Source of the DNA: Paracoccaceae bacterium
GTDB taxonomy: Bacteria > Pseudomonadota > Alphaproteobacteria > Rhodobacterales > Rhodobacteraceae
DNA: 64,000 bases
Assembly (NCBI GenBank): GCA_027489375.1
Contig: JAIXZW010000019.1
Coordinates: forward strand, 62,001 to 126,000
Reading direction: 5' to 3'
Part shown: piece by piece, positions 41,144 through 48,717 of the stretch
Layout of the letters: every line of letters begins with the position of its first letter
Numbering within the stretch: position 1 is the stretch's first letter
Program-made: the position numbers and the translations under genes
The notes under the pieces: generated by a model
Told to the model about the DNA's origin: nothing
What the model saw: only the letters and a program-made list of their open reading frames with translations
Database searches by the model: none

Positions 41144-41932
41144 ATGAGACTGACCGCCGCCCTTACCGGCCTGACGCTTGCCTTCACCGCCACCTTTGCC
41201 GCCGCGCAGGACCTGCCGGACCTTGGCGGCAAGGAAGTGGTCGTCGTGACCGAAAACGCCTATCCGCCGCTGCAATTCCTCGACAAGGACGGCAAGGCGA
41301 TCGGGTGGGAATATGACGCGATGGCCGAAATCGCCAAGCGTCTGAACATCACGGTGAAATACGAGAATACGAGCTGGGACGCGATGATTCCGGCCGTGTC
41401 CGAAGGCCAGTATGACCTTGGCATGACGGGCATCACCATCAAGGACGAGCGCAAGGAGAAGGTGGATTTCAGCGACCCCTACATGCGGTCGGAAATGCTG
41501 ATGATCGTGCGCGGGGATGAAAGCCGGTTCACGGATGCGGCTTCGTTCGCGGCGAATCCGGATTTGCTGGTGTCGGCGCAGCCCGGCACCTCGCCCTTCT
41601 ATGCCGCGATCTACAACATCCTCGACGGGAACGAGGAAAATCCGCGCGTGGTGAAGTTCGAAACCTTTGGCGCGGGGCTGGAGGCGTTGAAGGCCGGGGA
41701 TGTGGACCTGACCCTGTCGGATTCGACCGCCGCCAACGGCTATGTCGCGGCCAGCAAGGGCGGGTTGAAGATCATCGGCGAGCCGCTGGCCTCGGAAGAC
41801 TTCGGCTTCATCTTCCCCAAGGGGTCGGAGCTTGTCGCGCCGATGAACGCGGCGATTGCGGCGTTGAAGGCGGATGGCACGCTCGACGCGCTGAACAAGA
41901 AGTGGTTCCTTGATTACAAGATGGGCGAATGA
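41144..41932 (+). CDS. Polar amino-acid ABC transporter substrate-binding protein
   Basis: 262 residues with a signal peptide (1-21, ending AAA) and a class II SBP_bac_3 fold. [37 protein letters not shown] and [30 protein letters not shown] are standard for receptors of polar amino acids. The C-terminal [13 protein letters not shown] ends normally. The ligand cannot be set from sequence. The ATG at 41144 follows GGGAGCTTGCTGCA. An attenuator-like hairpin lies between this gene and the permease, a common way to express more receptor than channel. Confidence 0.92.
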   Translation: MRLTAALTGLTLAFTATFAAAQDLPDLGGKEVVVVTENAYPPLQFLDKDGKAIGWEYDAMAEIAKRLNITVKYENTSWDAMIPAVSEGQYDLGMTGITIKDERKEKVDFSDPYMRSEMLMIVRGDESRFTDAASFAANPDLLVSAQPGTSPFYAAIYNILDGNEENPRVVKFETFGAGLEALKAGDVDLTLSDSTAANGYVAASKGGLKIIGEPLASEDFGFIFPKGSELVAPMNAAIAALKADGTLDALNKKWFLDYKMGE

Positions 41933-41949
41933 GCAACGTCCCTGACGCG

Positions 41950-41980
41950 AAGGCCCCGCAGGAAACCGCGGGGCCTTTGT
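41950..41980 (+). terminator. Attenuator hairpin between receptor and permease genes
   Basis: AAGGCCCCGC (41950-41959) pairs with GCGGGGCCTT (41968-41977), a perfect 10-bp stem with an 8-nt loop, followed only by TGT. The permease ATG at 41982 begins four bases after the stem. Confidence 0.7.
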
Positions 41981-41981
41981 C

Positions 41982-42776
41982 ATGACAGGCAAGTCGGGGG
42001 ACGAGGATTTCCCGTGGTGGCTGGTGGTGGTCGTCCTCACCGGTCTTTGGCTGTTCTACGAGGTTCTGGCCGATGCCGATTATGCCGCCGTGTTGCAGAC
42101 GCTGTCCAAGGGCATCGTCATCACGCTTCTGGTTTCGGTCTTTGCCTATCTGACTGCCTGCTGCATGGGGCTGGCGCTGGCCGTGGGGTCGCTGTCGCGG
42201 TTCCCTGCCGTGCGGCAGCTGTGCCGGTTGTATATCGAGGTGATGCGCGGTGTTCCGATCATCGTGCTGCTGCTTTACGTGGCCTTCGTGCTGGTTCCGG
42301 CGCTGGTGGTGGCGTGGAACTGGCTGGCCGAGCCTTTGGGGCTTGGCACCGCGCGGGCGCGGGATGTGCCGCTGCTGTGGCGGGCGGTGATGGCACTGTG
42401 TCTGGCCTATTCGGCCTTTCTGGCCGAGATTTTCCGCGCCGGATTGCAGGCGGTGGACAAGGGCCAGATCGAGGCCGCGCAGGCGCTGGGCCTTTCGGGA
42501 TGGCAGCGGTTCCGGCATGTGGTCTTTCCGCAGGCCTTCCGCACGGTCCTGCCGCCGCTGGGCAACGACTTCGTGGCGATGGTGAAGGACAGCTCGCTCG
42601 TGTCGGTGCTGGGGGTCGGGGATGTCACGCAGCTTGCCAAGGTCACGGCGGCAGGGAATTTCATGTATTTCGAGACGTATAACGTGGCGGCGCTGATTTA
42701 CCTGACCATGACCATCGGGCTGAGCCTGCTGATGCGGCGGCTGGAGCGGCGGTTGAAGCAGCGCGAGACGCATTAG
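41982..42776 (+). CDS. Polar amino-acid ABC transporter permease
   Basis: 264 residues, about five hydrophobic segments, HisMQ type: YIEVMRGVPIIVLLLYVAFVL after the second helix and the EAA coupling loop QIEAAQALGLSGWQRFRHVVFPQAFRTVLPPLGNDF near 160-195. The C-terminus is basic. There is no Shine-Dalgarno before the assigned ATG because the preceding bases form the attenuator stem. A later in-frame GTG behind GGGGGACGAGG (around 42002-42025) is a possible true start. No ATPase gene accompanies the pair; the next gene is a peptidase. Confidence 0.9.
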   Translation: MTGKSGDEDFPWWLVVVVLTGLWLFYEVLADADYAAVLQTLSKGIVITLLVSVFAYLTACCMGLALAVGSLSRFPAVRQLCRLYIEVMRGVPIIVLLLYVAFVLVPALVVAWNWLAEPLGLGTARARDVPLLWRAVMALCLAYSAFLAEIFRAGLQAVDKGQIEAAQALGLSGWQRFRHVVFPQAFRTVLPPLGNDFVAMVKDSSLVSVLGVGDVTQLAKVTAAGNFMYFETYNVAALIYLTMTIGLSLLMRRLERRLKQRETH

Positions 42777-42794
42777 GCCGGTCTGGCGGCCAAG

Positions 42795-42844
42795 TCCGGG
42801 GGCCAGCCCCCGGACCCCCGGAGTATTTGCCGCCAAGGTGAAGG
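42795..42844 (+). repeat. GC-hairpin plus GGAGTATTT element, copy B
   Basis: TCCGGGGG and CCCCCGGA form an 8-bp stem (42795-42814), followed by CCCCCGGAGTATTT and AAGGTGAAG. It stands 19 bases after the permease stop and resembles the copies at 20478, 46734 and 46922. Confidence 0.7.
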
Positions 42845-42851
42845 GGTGGAC

Positions 42852-42888
42852 CTTTGGGCCTGCGCTGCCTAGCTTTGGCCCAAAGGAG
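42852..42888 (+). promoter_or_regulatory. Hairpin overlapping the ribosome-binding site of the M3 peptidase
   Basis: CTTTGGGCC (42852-42860) and GGCCCAAAG (42877-42885) are perfectly complementary over nine bases. The second strand includes the first four bases of the AAAGGAG ribosome site (42882-42888). Folding would partly hide it from ribosomes. Confidence 0.55.
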
Positions 42889-42896
42889 ACCGCCCC

Positions 42897-44915
42897 ATGA
42901 CCAACCCGCTGCTGACCCCCTGGACCGCGCCTTTCGGCCTGCCGCCCTTTGCCGAGATCGGGGACGGGGATTTCGGACCTGCCTTCGACGCGGGATTGGC
43001 CGAGGCGCGGGCTGCGATTGCAGGGATCGCGGCGCAGGCCGAAGCGCCGACCTATGCCAATACCATCGCGGCGCTGGAGCTTGCCGAAGGCACGCTCGAC
43101 CGCGTGTCGGGGGTGTTCTACAACCTTGCGGGGGCCGACAGCACCGAGGCGCGCGAGGCTTTGATGCGCGAGCTTGCGCCGAAGATGTCGGCGTTTTCGT
43201 CCGAGATCACCAACAACAAGGCGCTGTTCCGCCGGATCGAGGACCTTTGGTCGCGGCGCGATGCGCTGGGGCTTGACGGCGAACAGGCGCGGGTGCTGAC
43301 GCTTTATCGGCGGATGTTCGTGCGGTCGGGGGCCGAGTTGGAGGGGGCAGCGGCCGAGCGGCTGACGGCGGTCAAGGCGCGGCTGGCGGTGCTTGGGACG
43401 CAGTTCGGGCAAAACCTGCTGGCGGATGAGCGCGACTGGTTCATGGTGCTGGCAGAAGAGGATCTTGAAGGGCTGCCCGACTTTGTCGTGAACACGGCGC
43501 GGGCGGCGGGCAAGGAGCGCGGGCAGAACGGGCCGGTGGTGACGCTGAACCGGTCGCTGATCGTGCCCTTCCTGCAATTCTCGCCCCGCCGCGGCTTGCG
43601 GGAACAGGCCTATGCCGCATGGGTGGCGCGGGGGGCGAATGGCAACGCCCATGACAACCGCGCGATTGCGGCGGAGATTCTGGCCCTGCGCGATGAGCGG
43701 GCGAAGCTGCTGGGATACGACAGTTTCGCGGCCTTCAAGCTGGAACCCGAAATGGCCAAGACGCCCGATGCGGTGCGCGGGCTGCTGATGCGGGTCTGGG
43801 AGCCTGCCAAGCGCAAGGCCGAAGCGGATGCGGCGGTGCTGGAGGCGATGCTGCACGCCGACGGGATCGCGGGGCCGCTGGAGCCTTGGGACTGGCGCTA
43901 CTATTCCGAGAAGCGGCGCAAGGCGGAGCATGACCTCGACGAGGCGGCGTTGAAACCTTACCTGTCGCTCGATGCGATGCTGGCGGCGCAGTTCGATTGC
44001 GCGAACCGCCTCTTTGGGCTGGAATTTTCCGAGATTGCCGGACCGTTCTATCATGCGGACGTGCGGGGCTGGGAAGTTACCCGTGCGGGTAAACATGTCG
44101 CAGTCTTCCTTGGCGACTATTTCGCGCGGTCGTCCAAGCGGTCGGGCGCGTGGTGTTCGGCGATGCGGTCGCAGCGCAAACTGGGGGGCGAGCAGCGGCC
44201 CATCGTGGTGAACGTCTGCAACTTTGCCAAGGGCGAGCCGACGCTTCTGTCCTATGACGATGCGCGCACGCTGTTCCACGAATTCGGCCACGCGCTGCAC
44301 CAGATGCTGTCGGATGTGACGCATGGGTTCATTTCGGGAACCTCGGTGGCGCGGGACTTCGTCGAATTGCCGAGCCAGCTTTACGAGCACTGGCTCGAGG
44401 TGCCGGAGGTGCTGGAAAAGCACGCCCGCCACTGGCAGACGGGCGAGGCGATGCCTGCGGATATGCTGAAGCGGCTTCTGGCGGCGGGGACATACGATCA
44501 GGGCTTTGCCACGGTGGAATTCGTGAGTTCCGCTCTGGTCGATCTGGCCTTCCACGAAGGCGCGGCACCCGCTGATCCCATGGCGAAACAGGCCGAGGTT
44601 CTGGCCGAAATCGGGATGCCGCGGGCGATCCGCATGCGTCATGCCACGCCGCATTTCGCGCATGTGTTTTCGGGCGATGGATATTCCTCGGGCTATTACA
44701 GCTACATGTGGTCCGAGGTGATGGATGCCGACGCCTTTGCCGCCTTCGAGGAGGCGGGAAATCCCTTTGATCCCGAAACCGCGGCGCGGCTGGAAAAGCA
44801 TATCCTGTCTGCCGGAGGGTCCGAGGAGGCCGAGGTGCTCTACACCCGTTTCCGTGGCCGGATGCCGGGGGTGGAGCCGCTTCTGAAGGGGCGCGGGCTG
44901 CTCGACGTGGCGTGA
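42897..44915 (+). CDS. M3-family oligopeptidase / peptidyl-dipeptidase (Dcp type)
   Basis: 672-residue cytoplasmic zinc metallopeptidase. The HExxH zinc motif is in ARTLFHEFGHALHQMLS (about residues 455-471), with the third ligand Glu expected in DFVELPSQLYEHW about 25 residues later. FSGDGYSSGYYSYMWSEVMDADAFAAF with the Tyr/Gly-rich substrate loop lies near 595-620. N-terminal helices resemble both Dcp and oligopeptidase A; length and the YSSGYYSYMWSEV segment favour Dcp. It trims short peptides. Expression may be tuned by the hairpin before it. It does not appear to belong to the ABC operon. Confidence 0.92.
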   Translation: MTNPLLTPWTAPFGLPPFAEIGDGDFGPAFDAGLAEARAAIAGIAAQAEAPTYANTIAALELAEGTLDRVSGVFYNLAGADSTEAREALMRELAPKMSAFSSEITNNKALFRRIEDLWSRRDALGLDGEQARVLTLYRRMFVRSGAELEGAAAERLTAVKARLAVLGTQFGQNLLADERDWFMVLAEEDLEGLPDFVVNTARAAGKERGQNGPVVTLNRSLIVPFLQFSPRRGLREQAYAAWVARGANGNAHDNRAIAAEILALRDERAKLLGYDSFAAFKLEPEMAKTPDAVRGLLMRVWEPAKRKAEADAAVLEAMLHADGIAGPLEPWDWRYYSEKRRKAEHDLDEAALKPYLSLDAMLAAQFDCANRLFGLEFSEIAGPFYHADVRGWEVTRAGKHVAVFLGDYFARSSKRSGAWCSAMRSQRKLGGEQRPIVVNVCNFAKGEPTLLSYDDARTLFHEFGHALHQMLSDVTHGFISGTSVARDFVELPSQLYEHWLEVPEVLEKHARHWQTGEAMPADMLKRLLAAGTYDQGFATVEFVSSALVDLAFHEGAAPADPMAKQAEVLAEIGMPRAIRMRHATPHFAHVFSGDGYSSGYYSYMWSEVMDADAFAAFEEAGNPFDPETAARLEKHILSAGGSEEAEVLYTRFRGRMPGVEPLLKGRGLLDVA

Positions 44916-44970
44916 AGCGGGCAGATGGTGCCGGAGCGACGCTTCGGTGTCGCGTTCTGTCACGCCGCGC

Positions 44971-45000
44971 CTTGCGCCGCGACTAGGCTTGCGGCGCAAG
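44971..45000 (+). promoter_or_regulatory. 10-bp perfect hairpin just before the GMC oxidoreductase ribosome site
   Basis: CTTGCGCCGC (44971-44980) pairs with GCGGCGCAAG (44991-45000), loop GACTAGGCTT. The ribosome site CGAGGGG begins right after the stem. No T-run, so it could be an operator or an RNA element rather than a terminator. Confidence 0.5.
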
Positions 45001-45010
45001 CGAGGGGATC

Positions 45011-46627
45011 ATGGACGAGACGGATTACATCATCGTGGGGTCTGGTTCTGCCGGATCGGTTCTGGCCGAGCGGCTGACGGCGAGCGGCAAGCATCGGGTG
45101 ACGGTGCTGGAAGCGGGCGGCAGCGACCGGCGGTTCTTCGTCATGCTGCCGCTTGGCTATGGCAAGCTGTTCTACGACCCTACGGTGAACTGGCTTTACA
45201 AGACCGAACCCGATCCCGGCCTTGCCGGTGCGCGCGACCATTGGCCGAGGGGGAAGGTGCTGGGCGGATCGTCGAGCATCAACGCGATGGTCTATATCCG
45301 CGGGCATCGCGCGGATTACGAGGAATGGGAGGCGGCGGGCAATCCGGGCTGGGGCTGGGAGGATGTGCTGCCCGCCTATAAGGCGATGGAGGATACCGAG
45401 GCGGGCGCGGATGACTGGCGCGGCGCGGGCGGGCCTTTGTTCGTGTCGGCCAACCGCAAGGGGCTTCATCCGCTGGTCAAGGATTACATCGCCGCCTGCA
45501 ACAGCGCGGGCCTGAAAGAAAATCCTGATTTCAACGGGTTGGAGCAGGAAGGCGCGGGCATCTACCAGATGACGATCAAGCACGCGCGGCGCAACTCGGC
45601 GGCGCGGGCCTTCCTGCGGCCTGCGATGAAGCGGCCGAATTGCCGCGTGGTCACGGGGGCGATGGTGACGAAGGTCATCATCGAGAACGGGCGCGCCGTG
45701 GGGGTGGAATACACCCGCGGTGGCGAGAGGAAGGTGCTGCGCGCCAAGGCCGAGGTGATCTTGTCGGGCGGGGCCATCAACTCGCCGCAACTGCTGCAAC
45801 TGTCGGGGATCGGGCCGGGGGCGCTGTTGCAATCGCTTGGACTCCCTGTGTATTTCGACAACCCGAACGTGGGCGACCATCTAAGCGACCATCAGGGCAT
45901 CAACTACACATGGCGCATGACCGTGCCGACCTATAACGACGAGCTGCGCCCGTGGTGGGGCAAGCTGGTTGCGGGGATGAAATACGTGCTGGCGGGGACG
46001 GGGCCGCTGGCAAAGTCGATCAACCACGGGGGCGGGTTCTTCCGCACCTCGCCCGATCTGCCCAGACCCAATATGCAATTGTATATGCAGGCTTTTTCCA
46101 CGCTGATCCCGCGTGAAGGGGAACGGCCGATCCTGACGCCGGACCCGTTCCCCGGCATGTCGCTGGGGCTTTCCAATTGCCGCCCGACGAGCCGGGGGCA
46201 TATCCGCCTGCGTTCGGCCGATCCGATGGAGCATCCGGTCATCACGGCCAATGCCTTTTCGACCGAGCATGACGTGCAGGAGATGCTGGCGGCGGTGAAA
46301 TACCTGCGGCATCTGGCGGCGCAGCCCCCGCTGGCGCGGCTGATTGCCGAGGAATTGCGGCCCGGGCCTGCGATCCAGAGCGACGAGGAGATCATCGCCG
46401 ACTTCCGCGCGCGGTCGGGGACGGTCTATCACCCCTCTTGCACCTGCCGGATGGGACCTGACGTTAAGGATAGCGTGGTGGATGCCAGATTGCGGGTCCA
46501 CGGGGTTTCGGGGTTGCGGGTGGTGGATGCATCGGCTTTCCCCAACCTGATCGCCGGAAATACCAACGCGCCCAGTATGTTGATGGGCTGGAAGGGCGCC
46601 GAGATCATCCTTGCGGATGCGCGCTGA
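45011..46627 (+). CDS. betA: GMC-family FAD oxidoreductase, choline-dehydrogenase-like
   Basis: 538 residues. FAD-binding start DYIIVGSGSAGSVLAERLT (5-23) and LEAGG; GMC signature GKVLGGSSSINAMVYIRGH (about 82-101); second signature GGAINSPQLLQLSGIG (about 253-268). The C-terminal catalytic region has YHPSCTCRMG (His near 479) and NTNAPSMLMGWKGAEIIL. Similarity is greatest to choline dehydrogenases (choline to betaine aldehyde), and a choline-sulfatase-like gene lies next to it. Many paralogues oxidise other alcohols, so the symbol is tentative. No betB or betI gene is in the window. Confidence 0.8.
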   Translation: MDETDYIIVGSGSAGSVLAERLTASGKHRVTVLEAGGSDRRFFVMLPLGYGKLFYDPTVNWLYKTEPDPGLAGARDHWPRGKVLGGSSSINAMVYIRGHRADYEEWEAAGNPGWGWEDVLPAYKAMEDTEAGADDWRGAGGPLFVSANRKGLHPLVKDYIAACNSAGLKENPDFNGLEQEGAGIYQMTIKHARRNSAARAFLRPAMKRPNCRVVTGAMVTKVIIENGRAVGVEYTRGGERKVLRAKAEVILSGGAINSPQLLQLSGIGPGALLQSLGLPVYFDNPNVGDHLSDHQGINYTWRMTVPTYNDELRPWWGKLVAGMKYVLAGTGPLAKSINHGGGFFRTSPDLPRPNMQLYMQAFSTLIPREGERPILTPDPFPGMSLGLSNCRPTSRGHIRLRSADPMEHPVITANAFSTEHDVQEMLAAVKYLRHLAAQPPLARLIAEELRPGPAIQSDEEIIADFRARSGTVYHPSCTCRMGPDVKDSVVDARLRVHGVSGLRVVDASAFPNLIAGNTNAPSMLMGWKGAEIILADAR

Positions 46628-46641
46628 AAGCAGCGGCGGGG

Positions 46642-46697
46642 AATGCACAGTCCATGCAGACAGGCTGCACGCCACCTTAACGCCGTATTAGGGTTAA
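46642..46697. promoter_or_regulatory. Array of 11-bp-phased TGCA/TTAA boxes, copy 1
   Basis: TGCA at 46644, 46655 and 46666, TTAA at 46677 and TTAG at 46688: five four-base boxes, each exactly 11 bp after the last. A further TTAA is at 46694. The TTAA-N7-TTAG part fits the CtrA-type response-regulator site (TTAA-N7-TTAA). A second copy is at 59825-59884. Between the copies the boxes are conserved and the 7-bp spacers vary, as expected for a protein-binding site. Confidence 0.7.
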
Positions 46698-46733
46698 CAG
46701 GCGGCCGAAGGGGCGCGTGACGCCGATGTCGCA

Positions 46734-46801
46734 GGGGGCGCTCGCGCCCCCTCGGCCCTGCGGGCCTCACCCCCCGAGGATATTTTCCGAACAGATGAAG
46801 T
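46734..46801 (+). repeat. GC-hairpin plus GAGGATATTT element, copy C
   Basis: GGGGGCG and CGCCCCC form a 7-bp stem with a CTCG loop (46734-46751), then CGGCCC-x-GGGCC, CCCCCCGAGGATATTTT and AACAGATGAAG. It faces copy D, which reads the other way 120 bp further on. Confidence 0.75.
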
Positions 46802-46803
46802 AA

Positions 46804-46920
46804 CCGGATCTTAACGATCTTCGGGCCAACTGGCCGCACGGTACAGGGAGGGATCCCGATGACCGTAACAGGTGAAGGCCTCCTGCCCCCGCATGATCGG
46901 GGCAGGATGGTCTTTTCCCG
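46804..46920 (+). other. Putative small transcript with ribosome site and terminator
   Basis: Between two facing GAGGATATTT elements lies AGGGAGGG, an ATG at 46859 and a stem TCCTGCCCC (46879-46888 region) pairing with GGGGCAGGA, followed by TGGTCTTTT. The short frame has no stop before the hairpin. I can support a terminator-like hairpin here but not a product. Confidence 0.35.
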
Positions 46921-46921
46921 T

Positions 46922-46996
46922 TTTCATCTGTTCCCAAATATCCTCGGGGGGAGGGGCGCGGCACGCGGCCCGTGGGGGGCAGACGGCCCCCCTTGC
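46922..46996 (-). repeat. GC-hairpin plus GAGGATATTT element, copy D (inverted)
   Basis: On the minus strand: a G/C-rich inverted repeat, CCCCCCGAGGATATTT, then GGGAACAGATGAAAA. It starts ten bases past the stop of the sulfatase gene and is the mirror partner of copy C. Confidence 0.75.
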
Positions 46997-47006
46997 AACG
47001 GTTGGC

Positions 47007-48512
47007 TCACTCCCCGCGCGGGAAGCGTTTGCTTTCTTCCAGCACGTTCAGGTCCATGTGGTTGCGCATGTAACGCTCGGACGCGGCGCGGAGGGGTTGG
47101 TGGTCCCACGGGTAATAGGCCCCGTTGCGGAGCGCTTCGTACACCACCCAGCGGCGGGCCTGGGATTCGCGGACGGCGGCGTCGAAGGCGGGCAGGTTCC
47201 AGCGGGCATCGGCCATTTCGCGGAAGCGGGTGAGGGTGGCGGCATGGGCGGGATCGGCGGCGAGGTTCGCGCGTTCGGCGGGGTCGGTGTCGAGGTTGAA
47301 GAGCATCTCGGGGTCAGCCATGCAGCGGATGTATTTCCACGGGCCTTCGCGCAGGGCGACCATCGGGGTGATGGTGCCTTCGGCGGCGTATTCCATGCAG
47401 ACGGGGGTGGTGCGGTCGAAGCCTTGGGCGAGGGGGACGAGGTTTTCGCCATCGGTCCAGGGCATGACCGCCCCCATGTCGATCCCTGCGAGGGCGGCGA
47501 GGGTCGGGGTCACGTCGATGGTGGAGACGGGCGTGTCGATGCGGCCCGCGGGCAGGCCGGGGGCGGCGATCATCAGGGGCACGCGGGCGGAGCCTTCGAA
47601 GAAGTTCATCTTGAACCAGAGGCCGCGTTCGCCCAGCATCTCGCCGTGGTCCGAGAGGAAGAGGATGGTGGCCTCTTGGCGCGTCGCCTCGAGCGTGTCG
47701 AGGATTTCGCCGATCTTGCTGTCGACGTAAGAGATGTTGGCGAAATAGCCTTGGCGCGCGCGGCGGATCTGGTCGGGCGTGATGTCGAAGGCGCGCCAGT
47801 CGCAGGCGTCCATCAGGCGTTGGGAATGGGGGTCCTGGTCGTCATAGGCGATGGGGGCGGGCGGAGCGAGTTCGGGTGCGCCCTCATACAAATCCCAGAA
47901 CTTGCGGCGGGCGACGAAGGGGTCGTGCGGGTGGGTGAAGCTGACCGTCAGGCACCACGGGCGCGTGTCGCCCCCGCGCGACAGGTCGTAGAGTTTCTGG
48001 ACGGCGTTGAAGGCGACCTCGTCATCGTATTCGAGCTGGTTCGTGATCTCGGCCACGCCTGCGCCCGTGACCGAGCCGAGGTTGTGATACCACCAGTCGA
48101 TGCGTTCGCCCGGTTTGCGGTAATCGGGGGTCCAGCCGAAATCGGCGGGGTAGATGTCGGTGGTGAGCCGTTCCTCGAAGCCGTGGAGCTGGTCGGGGCC
48201 GACGAAGTGCATCTTGCCCGAGAGCGCCGTGTAATAGCCCGCGCGGCGCAGGTGGTGGGCGTAGGTGGGAATGTCCGAGGCGAATTCGGCGGCGTTGTCA
48301 TAGACCCGCGTCCGTTTCGGCAGCGCCCCCGACATGAAGGCCGCGCGGGCGGGGGCGCAGAGGGGCGAGGGCGTGTAGGTATTGGCGAACCGCGCCGAGC
48401 GTTCCGCGAGCCGCCGCAGGTTCGGCGCGTGCAGGAAGGCGGCGGGGCCATCGGCAAAGAGCGTGCCGGTCAACTGGTCGACCATGAGGATGAGGATATT
48501 CGGCTTCGTCAT
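47007..48512 (-). CDS. betC: Sulfatase, choline-sulfatase-like
   Basis: 501 residues of the alkaline-phosphatase superfamily. The formylglycine site is C52 in SPLCAPARAAFMSG (C-x-P-x-R). Metal ligands are visible in ILILMVDQL (D12), LFLSDHGEMLGERGLWFKMNFFEGSARVPL and FTHPHDPF. The start (NILILMVDQLTGTLFADGPAAFLHAPNLRRLAERS) and VYDNAAEFASDIPTYAHHLRRAGYYTALSGKMHFVGPDQLHGFEERLTTDIYPADFGWTP-like region are close to known choline-O-sulfate hydrolases. Maturation needs a formylglycine-generating or anaerobic enzyme encoded elsewhere. Convergent with the betA-like gene. Confidence 0.85.
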   Translation of the reverse strand: MTKPNILILMVDQLTGTLFADGPAAFLHAPNLRRLAERSARFANTYTPSPLCAPARAAFMSGALPKRTRVYDNAAEFASDIPTYAHHLRRAGYYTALSGKMHFVGPDQLHGFEERLTTDIYPADFGWTPDYRKPGERIDWWYHNLGSVTGAGVAEITNQLEYDDEVAFNAVQKLYDLSRGGDTRPWCLTVSFTHPHDPFVARRKFWDLYEGAPELAPPAPIAYDDQDPHSQRLMDACDWRAFDITPDQIRRARQGYFANISYVDSKIGEILDTLEATRQEATILFLSDHGEMLGERGLWFKMNFFEGSARVPLMIAAPGLPAGRIDTPVSTIDVTPTLAALAGIDMGAVMPWTDGENLVPLAQGFDRTTPVCMEYAAEGTITPMVALREGPWKYIRCMADPEMLFNLDTDPAERANLAADPAHAATLTRFREMADARWNLPAFDAAVRESQARRWVVYEALRNGAYYPWDHQPLRAASERYMRNHMDLNVLEESKRFPRGE

Positions 48513-48717
48513 GGCGGGCAGCGTCCTTTTGGCAGCGTATGTGCGGCGCGACATTAGGCGAAAGCGGGAAGCGGTAAAGGGCCGCAAGCGGCAGGGCGCG
48601 GGCGATTTTCGGCAGGGGTCGCAAATGGCCGATGGAGCGGCGGAATTGGCCAGCGTTTCGGGGCAAGGGCGGTTCTGATCTGGTTGGTGTGAACGGGTTC
48701 ATGTGATCGGGGGCGGC

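Larger units (their letters stand above)
46628..47006. other. Gene-free 379-bp stretch between convergent genes
   Basis: Contains, in order: the 11-bp-phased box array (46642-46697), copy C of the GAGGATATTT element (46734-46801), a putative small transcript ending in a terminator (46804-46920), and inverted copy D (46922-46996). No protein gene of normal size is supported here. A frame from 46859 runs into the sulfatase gene antisense and looks incidental. Confidence 0.8.

Noticed and set aside
41808-44999. A 1063-codon open frame on the minus strand across the M3 peptidase and the permease
   Set aside because: Antisense to two well-supported genes, with Arg/His/Pro-rich low-complexity translation typical of GC-rich shadow frames.
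46859-47233. A 124-codon frame starting behind AGGGAGGG
   Set aside because: It runs through a terminator-like hairpin and into the sulfatase gene antisense; only the short transcript region is kept as a low-confidence feature.
47007-48557. A 561-codon plus-strand frame opposite the sulfatase
   Set aside because: Antisense shadow; the minus-strand frame has the C-x-P-x-R site and the full metal-binding set.
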